From Fasciola hepatica (Eukaryota > Platyhelminthes > Trematoda > Plagiorchiida > Fasciolidae), in assembly GCA_948099385.1 (NCBI GenBank), contig CANUEZ040000116.1, positions 14,915,501 to 14,979,500 of the forward strand: a stretch of 64,000 nt of DNA, given 5' to 3'. The notes below the pieces were generated by a model that saw nothing but the letters and a program-made list of their open reading frames with translations, did no database searches and had not been told where the DNA came from. Each line of letters starts with the position of its first letter. The stretch's first letter is position 1. Positions 53,635-63,430 of this stretch are shown here, piece by piece. A program made the position numbers and the translations under genes.

Positions 53635-55220
53635 CTGAAGACGGGTAGTAGACACCTTGCTTCTAGTTACAGACCCATAAGCCTCACTAGCATCCCTAGC
53701 AAAATTTTCGAGGGAATTCTTAAGAGTGAGATTCTTTCCCATCTGCATAGAAATAAGATCCTCTCCCCGTCCCAACATGGGTTTCGTCCCGGCAGCTCAT
53801 GCATCACCAATATGCTTACTGTCATGGATAGTCTAACGTAAGCCTACGATGATGGCCAGCTCTCACGTGCTGTATTCATCGATTTTGGTAAGGCTACCGA
53901 CAAGGTCCCACATGCCTCTCTTCTTTATAAGCTGCAGACATACGGGATCACAGGCTCCATGTTGGCCATTCTACGTAGCTTCCTTACCGACCGCACCTTT
54001 GTGGTTAAAGTCGGGAATGTTTTGTCTCAACCCTCCCAAGTAACAGCTGGGGTCCTCCAAGGGTCGGTCTTAGGTCCTCTTCTTTTCCTGATCCATATAA
54101 ACGATCTACCGACAGCCCTTCCTGCGAACATTGCTATGTACGCAGATGATGTAACCCTCTGGAGTTCAAGCGTTGAAGACCCGCAAATTGCAGTTTATGA
54201 AACGAAACGCTGGTCCGGGTATTGGAACCTCCCAGTCAATGATGACAGATGCATGAGCACGTCTTTCGACAGAGAGACTAGTCACACGTTTTCCATCAAC
54301 GGAGCAACCACACTGCCAAGGACTGACCGGCACAAGGTGCTCGGTTTCTGGTTAGATTGTAACTTATCCTTCTCTCATCATCACGAACTTGCGAGCAAGT
54401 CTGCCTTTCGAGTCCTAAACATGATTCGAGGGTCCTTCCCGCGCATATTTAAGGATGATTTCCCCATAATTTTCGGCACTTATATCCGACCTTTGCTGGA
54501 GTACGGTAGTCAGATAGTGCATTCTGGTCTTGTCCGAGACCGTGAGATCCTAGAAAGGGTTCAGCGGGCCTCCACCAAGGCAGTAAGTGATCTATCCCAT
54601 CTACCTTATCCCGTCCGCCTCTCACTCCTCAATCTCTATCTCTTTGACGTAAGACGCGTAAGAGGTGATCTGTTTTTGATGTTCCACCTTTTTGAAACAG
54701 GTCAAAGCGATTACTTCTTCTCCGTCTGTCCAGCCTCCTCTCTCCGTGGTCACAGCAGAAAAGTTTTCAAACTGAGGCCACGCACTTCACTAAGGATTAA
54801 CTTTTTTAGCTATAGGGTTATTACCATGTGGAATGCACTTCCAGAAGATATTGTTCTCTCGCAGAACAAATCTAACTTCAATAAAAAGTTAGACCTCTAC
54901 CTGGGTCTCTCCCAATAATTCCCTTTGTCAAAAAGCTAACAAAATAGATGTCTTTTATCGCATATATGTTCATGAATGCCGCACCCCCACTCAGCTTAAG
55001 GCACTGTCCACAGTGTGACACTGCATGAGGTTATGTGTATCTTGTTTTCGCTGCCACCCCCGCCCCCCCCCCCGCCGCTTCTTTTTACTCTCGTTTCAGC
55101 TCGGTGAATCCGACAGAAGATCAAAGATTTCCTCAAGAACCGGGACAATTGGGCTCAAAGCCTCGAACCCGTGTAGTACTTCAAGTCTTCAAGACTTCAA
55201 AACTGAAGACTGAAGACTGA
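53635..55220 (+). mobile_element. LINE-B fragment, 3' half
   Basis: 5' truncated inside the RT; contains RT motifs A to the C-terminus, a 3' UTR with a C-run (55058-55074) and a tail of GACTGAA-like repeats (55190-55220). It is close in sequence to the intact copy at 46367-49135 but on the opposite strand. Confidence 0.88.
53637..54918 (+). pseudogene. LINE-B reverse transcriptase, C-terminal half
   Basis: Before 53959 the frame is broken: motif A reads [13 protein letters not shown] (AFD to ATD) next to a stop. From 53959 a 319-aa frame is open, with GVLQGSVLGP (P to L in motif B) and an intact MYADDVTLW, and runs to the normal end DLYLGLSQ. Confidence 0.85.
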
Positions 55221-55233
55221 AACTGAACTGAAC
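55190..55233 (+). repeat. Composite LINE tail: GACTGAA and TGAAC repeats
   Basis: The LINE-B tail (CTTCAAGACTTCAAAACTGAAGACTGAAG type) merges with the residual LINE-D array AACTGAACTGAACC, and LINE-B's 5' end follows. The corresponding left-arm position is 4586-4612. Confidence 0.85.
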
Positions 55234-55360
55234 CTGCGGTACACCAACGGTGTAGTTGTCCACCTCGGTGAGTGTGGCCGTTTTTGACATTTTTAGAACA
55301 CACAGCTCGTCCCCCCCCAACTTAGGCCGATCTTTTTTTGTACTGATTTGATTCTGGATA

Positions 55361-55897
55361 ATGTCATCTCCCCCCACCATCGATATAATCACTTCCTCAG
55401 ACGAGACTACTTTCCTCATGAAGCAATGTGATTCTCCCTCCGTGGCCAATGTCTCATTCCTCAATCCGGACGAGAAGGTCCTTCATAATGCGCTGGCAAC
55501 GGATGCACTAAAATGTGCATTCCAAAGTCAGGCTGCAGAAATAGTAGAGCTAAGGACCACTGTCCGTACCCTTAAGGATGAGTTGACCAGCTTGAGGAGC
55601 TTGGTTATCAAATCCCTCCCGGTGTCCCAGGCAGCCGATCAGGTGTATAAAGTACTTGTGCAGCAAATTCTTGTTTTCGCCAAGATTTCGCAAGACCCTG
55701 GGAAATGCTGCAAGCGAATCATCCTTTGGGGTCGCTTTCTCAACTCGAATCACCCTCATGACACCTATACTCAGGTGTTTAACCGCTTTAAGCTCCCTTT
55801 CCCACTTAAAAGTCAGTCCATGTGGCTGGTAACCAAACGCATCAACCGGGTACACGGCATTCTAATTGAAATGAGCTTCACAGAGGCAGCCAAATGA
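55361..55897 (+). CDS. LINE-B ORF1 protein (right arm)
   Basis: 178 aa; differs from 3922-4458 at four residues (V/F, K/R, E/V, D/N). The coiled-coil-like AEIVELRTTVRTLKDELTSL and the KRIILWGRFL block are preserved. Starts 127 bp after the element's 5' end. Confidence 0.6.
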   Translation: MSSPPTIDIITSSDETTFLMKQCDSPSVANVSFLNPDEKVLHNALATDALKCAFQSQAAEIVELRTTVRTLKDELTSLRSLVIKSLPVSQAADQVYKVLVQQILVFAKISQDPGKCCKRIILWGRFLNSNHPHDTYTQVFNRFKLPFPLKSQSMWLVTKRINRVHGILIEMSFTEAAK

Positions 55898-56019
55898 ATT
55901 GTTTCCTCAGCCGCAAAGCTCAAGGAGGAAATAAAAGGGCTCAAGGGATCATCCGTTGCTAAGCCACTTCATCTAAGGCTAAGCCAGCAACCCCACAAAA
56001 AACCGGTCCCAAGCTCAGA

Positions 56020-56310
56020 GTGCTGCCTGTCGCGCAGGTAACTCGCCTTGAGGATCGCGCTCCATGTCCACTATCCGCTGCTTCCCTACTCACTCCATCT
56101 CCCGTCGCGGAAAATACCCCCAGTAGTAGACCTAGTGTTACTAAACATCTGACGCCTACAAAAAGTATCCCAGACCCCAACGTTGCTAATAAGACTGTAT
56201 CAACGGACGAGACTCACCCATCCTCGAGCCCGGACACAAACCTGCCACCTGTTTCTGCTGAAAGCTGCAGCGAGGAGGTCAACGCAGAAGAAATCAGTTG
56301 TCTCTGGTGA
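56020..56310 (+). CDS. LINE-B linker (right arm)
   Basis: 96 aa, identical to 3509-3799; Ser/Pro/Thr-rich, ends in a frame break before the endonuclease. Confidence 0.5.
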   Translation: MLPVAQVTRLEDRAPCPLSAASLLTPSPVAENTPSSRPSVTKHLTPTKSIPDPNVANKTVSTDETHPSSSPDTNLPPVSAESCSEEVNAEEISCLW

Positions 56311-57046
56311 TTCTGCAACAACTCCTAGGCATGTGCTCAAGTGCCTTCACAGCAATTGCCTGAGTGTGCTGAATAAGATCCCGGAGCTTCGGCAGCTTGC
56401 AGTGGATAAGGAGCCTCAGATCATAGCCCCCACAGAAACCTGGCTCACCCCTAATATACTTGATGTCGAAATATCCATTCCGGGATACTCCACAGTAAGG
56501 TAGAACTCCAGCAGAGGTCGTGCCGGCGGGGTTATCATATACTACGATAATTATGTCCCTCCCACTATACTGACAACCTCTACCTTTCCATGTATTGATT
56601 GTTTGTGGGATGTGTTTACCCTCTCTAGGACGGATACCCTACTACTTGGTGTAGTCTATCGTCCTCCCGCATGCAATTGAACCGATAGCCTAGGTCTCAT
56701 AGACTTATTAGGCTCCCTGAAAAGCTACACAGACTTCACCCATCTGTTAGTCGCTGGTGACTTCAATTCATCCAGTATCGACTAGCAAGGAGCTGACACC
56801 CCTGATATCACCTTTGGCGAACCCCTTCTAGATCTCCTACTCAAGAACTCATGGGTGCAAAACGAAAAAGATCCGACTAGATATCGCACAGGGCATGCCC
56901 CGTCCCTACTAGACCTGGTCACCACCAATGAATGGTTCCAAACAGACGTGGTGCACTACTTGCCGCCTCTCGGCAAAAGTGATCACATTCTCATTAGGCT
57001 CGATTACATTGTGAAATGACCTCCTCTTCCCTCAGAAATCAAAATT
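56310..57046 (+). pseudogene. LINE-B endonuclease with stops (right arm)
   Basis: CLHSNCLSVLNKIPEL, APTETWLTPN, a stop at 56503, GRAGGVIIYYDNYV, LLGVVYRPPACN followed by a stop, AGDFNSSSID, SLLDLVTTNE and GKSDHILIRLDYI. At least four stops are seen, two shared with the left arm in the paired portion. Confidence 0.82.
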
Positions 57047-58345
57047 TTGAGATCGTTCAAAGGGACCAATTTTGACCAAGTCTGTGCATTTATTCGCTCC
57101 CAGCTACATTCAGCTAACCTAGGTAACTCTGCTGATAAAATGGCAGAGAATCTCAGAGAGTTAATCTCCCTAGCCGATAGGCTATTTGTCCCCAGAATTC
57201 GTCTTCCACAGACCAGTAAGCGGCCCCTTCTTCGCCCCATTAGGCGCATTCTAGACGAACGCGCACGCTTCTTTGTTAGATACAAAGCCACAGATCTTGC
57301 CCGCGATGCAGAAAAATCCAGGATCATACGCAACATATGCAAAGACAAGATTAGGTCCTATCAGAATGCAGTCCAACGATCTGTACTTGATCGAGCGCGG
57401 ACCAATAAGATATTTTTCCTTCAGTACATGTGTCGTCTAAGGGGTGCAGCTCCGACGCCACTAGCTCTCGAAGATGGTGCCGGATCCCCAATCACTTCCC
57501 CCAGCCAAGTAGCCGAGGCCTTCAGCTCCTAATTTCATACGGTTCTTAGCTTCTTACCCATATCATCCCACCCTACCATACACCCGATATCTCTGGTCAC
57601 TACACTTAACCACATCACTATTCCCATTGGTGCAGCCGCACAAGGTTTCCGACGGCTCAACCAATACTGCTCTATGGGTCCTGCCTTAATCCACTTCCGC
57701 ATTCTCAAGGAAACCGTGGACACGTTAGCTGCTCCTTATGCCTCTCTTTTTCAGCGATGTGTTGACGATGGAGTTTTCCTCGGTAGCTGGAAAAAGCAGT
57801 CATCGCGCCCATCTATAAGAAGGGTGGTAGACCCATAAGTCTAACTAGCATCACCAGCAAAATTTTCAAGCGAGTTCTTATGAGTGCGGTTCTTTCCCAT
57901 CTGCATAGAAATAGGATCCTCTCCCCGTCCCAACATAGGTTTCTTCCTGGCAGATCATGCATCACCAATATGCTTACTGTCATGGGTAGTCTGACGAAAA
58001 CCTACGATGATGGCCAGCTCTCACGTGCTGTATTCATCGATTTTGGTAAGGCTACCGACAAGGTCCCCCATGCCCCTCTGCTGTATAAGCTGCAAACACG
58101 GGATTATAGGTCCCATGTTGGCCATCTTACGCAGCTTCCTTACCGACCGCACCTTTGTGGTTAAAGTCGGGAATATTTTATCTCAACCCTCCCCAGTGAC
58201 AACTGGGGTCCCCCAAGGGTCGATCTTAGGTCCTCTTCTTTTCTTGATCTACATAAACGATCTTCCGACAGCCCTTTTTATGAACATTGCCATGTACGCA
58301 GACGATGTACCCCTTTGGGGTTCAAGCGTTGATAACCTGCAAACT
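57047..58345 (+). pseudogene. LINE-B linker and RT, frameshifted
   Basis: Frame 57047-57532 (FDQVCAFIRSQLHSANLGNS, RPIRRILDERARFFVRYKA) is followed by broken frames: [53 protein letters not shown] and [13 protein letters not shown]. The motif-A change AFD to ATD is shared with 53637-54918, so these two copies probably come from the same lineage. Confidence 0.8.
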
Positions 58346-60550
58346 GCACCCAGAACTCACAAAACCGATGGAAAGAAACGGCCACTTCACAGAAGATTAC
58401 GTCGGCTATTAGAAGAATGAGCGCGACTATTTGCAGTTTATAGGTCCACAGATCTAACGATTGATGCAAATAGCTTCATATTAATCAGAAATCTTTGTAA
58501 ATCTAGGATGAGGAAATACTTTTGAAACCGGCAAAGAGATTTCCTTGCTCGAGCGCGAAACAATAAGTCCATCCTTTACCAACATCTTTAGGCGTATCCG
58601 GTGGACCTCGCCCTCTCTCCTTGCCTTACAGCTACCTGATGGCTCTCCAAACACTTCTCCAGAACAAGTGGCATTAGCCCTTAGGTCTTACTTCAGCTTC
58701 ATCCCCAACGATTCTTCCACGCTTATGCATCTAGTGATTCAAAACCCCATAGTTCACCAATCACTGGAGCACATTAAAATCTCCTTCACTGATGTATACA
58801 AAAACTGTCTTCCTAATCCCTATAGTTTCATGGGTCTAGACAGTATCCGCTCTCGGATTCTTAAGGTAACAGCCGAGGTAATGTCCGTTCCCTGTACTCC
58901 GCTTTTCCATAAATGTACAGACACGGATGTTTCCCCTAATAGTTGGAAAAAGAAGTAATAACTCCTATTTTAAAAAAAGGAAGCCGTCATCTTCCGGATA
59001 GTTATAGATCAATTAGTCTCACTAACATACCCGGCAAGGTCTTGGAACGCATTCTGAAAACTGCCATTCTAGATCATCTTAAAGGACATGGACTACTTGC
59101 TCGTTCCTAGCACGGTTTCCTACCTCACAGATCTCGCATCACTAATATGCTAACCGTGATGGACAGCCTAACACAAGCGTTTGATGATGGACGGATATCT
59201 CATGCTGCCTTCATCGAATTTGCCAAAGCCTTTGATGGAGTGACCCATGATCTCTTGTTAAAGTTAAAGAGGTATGGCATTTTGGGTCAGCTGCACTCGA
59301 TTATCCGCTGCTTCCTTACACATCGATTCTTCGCGGTTCGAATAGGGCCATCTTACTCTTTTTCATTCCCGATCTCTATCGGAGTGCCTCAGGGATCAGT
59401 TTTTCGCCTCTTTCTTTTTCTTATCTATATTAATGACCTGCCTGATGTCATCCCCGTCAACGTAGCAATGTATGCGAACGATGTGACAATATGGGGATCT
59501 GATCCAGTAGAATTGCAAGCGGCCATGGTCGCAGCAAAGCGCTAGTCTTCTAAATAGGGCTTGCCAACCAATGACTACAAGTGTGTCTCAATGACACTTG
59601 GCAGAACTCCCGACCATCCTTTCTGGATCAGAAGTAACACTCAAATCCGAAACGTAGACCAGCACACACTACTATGATTTTGGCTTTGTAAAAACCTTTC
59701 TTTTTCTTCTCACCAAGGAAAAGCCAGCAAATCTGGTTTCCGAATTTTCCATGTGATTAAGCGTTCCTCCCCTCATATATCAAAAGAAGACTTCTATCTC
59801 CTCTATGAAACGTACATCCGTCCTGTGCTAGTATATCGCAGTCAAGTAGTACACACCGGTCTTATCAAGAATCGAGACCTGCTTGAACGAGTCCAGAGGA
59901 AGGCAACGAAGGTGGTGCATGGTTTGCAGCATACCTCCTACCCAGCTCGTCTGACTGAACTGAATCTCTATCCTTTAGACGTAAGACGTGTACAAGGAGA
60001 TCTTTTCCTTATGTGCAACTTATTCTCTGCAGATTAGTGGACCAATTTTTTACACGTCCAAGCCCAAAAACTCTACGTGGGCACAGTAAGATGCTGTTTA
60101 AGCCCCGTCTTCGCACATTCATACGTCAAAACTTCCTCACCTGCAGGATTATATCTCTGTGGAATAATCTTCCATAGGAAATAATAGAGGCATCATCCAA
60201 AGCAACCTTTCAGGCATTTTTGGATCGCCACCTGGGGTTAAGTCATGGCCTACTCCCAAACTAACCTAGCCCTCTAATCAGTCATGCTTTCGGGTTGTTT
60301 TTTTCTTCTTCTCTTCTTTCCATTCTACGAGTCTTCAGGGGGGGGGGACTTAAAAAACCGTTTATAAATAACTGTGTATTTAGTTGTTTCTTCATTTTCT
60401 AATCAATGGCTTCTCGGTCTTGCGCTTGTTTGCCATCCTATGTTGTCCAGTTTCTTTCAGTTCTGTACCCCAACTAAAAGAAGGTAATTACAAGATCCGG
60501 GAATATCTGGACTCAAGCCTCATGCCCGCGAAATACTTCAAGACTTCAGG
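58346..60550 (+). pseudogene. LINE-E, decayed relative of LINE-B
   Basis: 5' truncated; begins [20 protein letters not shown]. Motifs: DSYRSISLTNIPGKVLERIL, HGFLPHRSRITNMLTVMDSL, motif [34 protein letters not shown] and motif C MYANDVTIW, where the second-to-last catalytic D is N. C-terminal DLLERVQRKATKVVHGL and LDVRRVQGDLFLM. Many stops. The 3' end near 60545 has CGCGAAATACTTCAAGACTTC, like the tail of LINE-B. Confidence 0.8.
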
Positions 60551-62063
60551 ATCGTGTTTGTGATTGTTGTGTGTTTATTTAGCCATGTGCTTTCATCGTG
60601 TGTGATATCTTAACGCCAAACAGTTTGTGTCATCGAGTCTCAGTGGGTTTCGACGTTCTGTGTCAAGTGTGTGTCTTGCGATATAACATCACACAGAGTC
60701 CCTCGCAAACTGAACTGAGCTGGTTTCTTGACGTGCTGCGTTGTGTAGTGAACGAGGTGGTTCTGTGCAAGTGGTCGAAGTGCTGTTCGTTCTGAAATGG
60801 ACACGGGATAAACCCCGTGTTAGTATTTGATTCACAAATACTAGACCTTTAGCTAGCAGCTAACCAACTCGGCATAAGCCAGAGAGAAGACGAAGGCCGC
60901 ACGGTAACTTATTAACAATCAGGTAACCTAATCCTGGGCTCAGGGTGTCCCAGGGGCAAGTAGTCATTGATCAAAGTCGGGGAAGGAATCGACGACAGCA
61001 TCAGTCCGTTTAGGTTCCTGGGGTTTCAGTGGTGATGGAGTTCAGGCGTGGATCATAGCAACGAGAGAAAAGTGAATGAAAATAATCATAAATAGGATAT
61101 CAACGTTCAACTTCAACCGCAGCACAGCTGTTGCTTCTACATTTGGCTTATCTTCGTCCCAGTTCCCGTGTCGCCCAGTGGATTATTACTGCGTCAGAAG
61201 GTTTTCCTAAGGCGAAGTAAGTTTTGTCTGTGTGCCTGGAGTCTTCTTAGTTTGTGAGACTTCAGGCTTAAGCTCATCAGCTTGATGGATTGTCCGTAAG
61301 ACAGCCAGGATATCCTAAAAGTTTCTACCTTTCCAACTTTTTCTCGATCTTTCGCCCAAACCGTATGGCGAGGGACAACGAGGCATTTAGGATGTCCCGA
61401 ATTTCTATTAGAAGAGAACCAACATTTTCTGGACTTGGTGTTTGTATGGTGCTTGTACTTGGTGGTTTCTGAGGCTGCAGTCTCAATAGTCTACGTGTAG
61501 CCCATTGAAATGTTGCTTTTGCTACTCTTCGGTGACTGTCCCGACCCATATCTTCTATTTCTAGATAACAACGAATAAGAAAGGATTCTATGAAGTCGAC
61601 CCACGATGAGATACGGGTGCTGAAAAATTGCTCTTACGTAGACTGACTATGAGGTCTACCCCTTTCACTGGTAATCTCGCTACGTGTATTAGAAAAAATT
61701 GAACTTTAGAAAACGCAGGAGGAATGTAGTGATTCTTTGCTCAAAGAGTCGTGTATCGAATTCTCGTAGTTATCAATTTTCATGCGTCCGGAGAAGAAAA
61801 AATGAAGGCAATGCCCTCGGCACGGATACGGTTAAGCCGTCAGCATCATGGACGTCAGTGTTAATGTCTTCCATAATAAACACCATTACAACATCGATGG
61901 ACAGTCCAACCAAAATCAACGACACGTACGCTGCTGTTGTGGCCACAACATCTGTCGCTCCTTACGATAACCGTAAAAGGATAATGGTTTTGGCAATGAA
62001 AGGTTCCACTACTGTAACGGAGGATAAGATTTCGTCAAATTACCTACGTTCTCCAGACCTACC
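60551..62063. other. Unassigned 1.5 kb
   Basis: No domain was recognised. A short CGCAAACTGAACTGAG at 60702-60717 resembles the LINE-D terminus, so a small LINE-D 3' scrap may end there. Frames 61325-61549 (minus) and 61699-62169 (plus) show no motif. Confidence 0.4.
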
Positions 62064-62612
62064 TCAACAGGTACTTACTGACGGGCAGTGGAACAGACGG
62101 AGGGAAGGGCAGTTGCCACTCCTAGAAAGGTACCACTCTCCCACGAACAATCTTTTCCAGCCTTGGTGACGTCTACATGACACTTTCACGATCGTTCCTT
62201 CGTCTAGCTTTTTGTGACTTTGTCTAAAATGCTTAGTTTTGAGAGGTTCGATCTGCCTTTTATAAACTCGTGCTTTACAAAGCAACAAATGGTCCACCAA
62301 CTGCCTACGGGTGTCTTCTCTTACCAACCTCTAGGAGGTAAGGCTTACAATTCGGTAGTGCCACTTCTGCTGCTGTGATCGTGAATCTCTCTTGTGGATA
62401 GCCACCACTGCCACTACCTTCCAGTCTGCCGGTACTACTTGATTGGGCGTAGCACAACAGAGACGACAAAGATTTCTTCTGATCACAGTAACCAACGGTT
62501 TAATGGTGAACGAATGTGTGTCATTATGTCCTGTCGACTTGTTTCGTCCTCGTAGTAACTTTTGTGCCTCGTCTTCTGCTACTCGCAGGTTTGAAACAGT
62601 GGGTGCACACAT
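62064..62612 (-). pseudogene. LINE-D-like RT scrap
   Basis: Minus frame 62331-62612 carries AQKLLRGRNKSTGHNDTHSF, IKPLVTVIRRNLCRLC and DWKVVAVVAIHKRDSRS. This matches in order the KYLQELNSHKSAEPDGIHP to WKVAAVVAIHKSAPKS part of LINE-D at 51690-51870. The downstream frame 62064-62327 has a faint KKLDEG. No catalytic motifs remain. Confidence 0.65.
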
Positions 62613-62889
62613 TGGTTATTCGTTTGCTGCTTGTTTTCCACGGTAACGTCTATGCACACTCAAAATACAAGCCTAAAGCGTCCGTTTCACGTTGATCGTT
62701 ATCTCTCCCATCTCCCAAAACCAGAAGTCCTACTCCATTCCTTAGTGAAATTTTCAGTTATAGATACTAATGGTACCTCTTTGGCCTTAATTCCTTTGAC
62801 CGGTGATAGCTCAAACGTTTTCGTTGATGAATTTATACGGCTGAATTTCTATGCTCCTTGTACATCCATTAGTACCTACTTTTGAACGG
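62613..62889. other. Unassigned, 0.28 kb
   Basis: Lies between the LINE-D scrap and the Ty3 remnant; it may be degraded Ty3 integrase or LINE linker, but no motif is clear. Confidence 0.3.
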
Positions 62890-63430
62890 TGTAACAGATA
62901 CACATCGTCTTTCCGAAGGGCTTGCGGGACCACGAAACGCTCACCTCAAAAAATCAGTTCATCTTTTGCTGGTAGCTCACCACAGAATTTGAAATAAGGC
63001 AATACTTCTGCTAATTTTGGTGATGGAAAATAATCCTCTGTCATCCGGATCGTTACCACACCCTACTTATTGGGACCTTATCTGGTTCTCCGCCACCAAG
63101 TCTCACAATCTGGTTGCCGGTTATCCTCAATGGCGCAGTGGGCCTTTGTGGCTATGGGGTGTACACCCCTTCCATTGCACTCATGCACAAGCATATAATA
63201 AAAAGTACCAGTTCTTTCATCTTCCTGTCATCCTTGGATGATAACTTCCTTCAGGGATTGTAGACAAGGATCCGCGGTCTTGGCGTTTCGGGTTCGAGAC
63301 AGTTCAGGTCCCGTTACCACCAGTGCAGTATTCACCGTTTCAGTCCTACGTTCGTATTCCGCATTTGGTGGTGTGGCTCGTGAGAGTACATCAGCCACGA
63401 ATATTTGGTTGCCTTGACGTAACTCCGAAT
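62890..63430 (-). pseudogene. Ty3/Gypsy remnant: RNase H end and integrase linker
   Basis: The minus-strand frame reads RQGNQIFVADVLSRATPP, where VADVLSRA is the standard end of Gypsy RNase H, then DPCLQSLKEVIIQG. In the next piece LPYFKFCGELPAKDELIF, a stop, and GERFVVPQALRK correspond to the linker before the integrase zinc finger. Several stops and a frame break are present. It is a different lineage from the CsRn1-like element, whose linker lacks the YF..R.EL and ERVVVP pattern. Confidence 0.7.

Larger units (their letters stand above)
21715..56844 (-). repeat. Right arm of the giant palindrome (35.1 kb)
   Basis: This is the reverse-complement partner of 2975-21063, longer by 17,041 bp. 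The excess is explained by three blocks: 4109 bp at 29701-33809 (neuroglian exon plus a 1.45-kb duplication), 1771 bp replacing 21 bp at 41317-43087, and about 11.2 kb at 44027-55220. Small indels include a 5-bp loss near 40582 that shifts the LINE-D frame. Encoded peptides near the centre are identical apart from single substitutions. In the outer 178-aa LINE-B ORF1 four residues differ. Confidence 0.97.
55234..58345 (+). mobile_element. LINE-B, ORF1 to RT motif C (straddles the palindrome end)
   Basis: The first 1.6 kb (to 56844) mirrors 2975-4585; the rest exists only here. It contains ORF1, linker, endonuclease and RT up to the YADD box, then is cut at 58345 by LINE-E sequence. Several stops are present. 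Confidence 0.88.
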
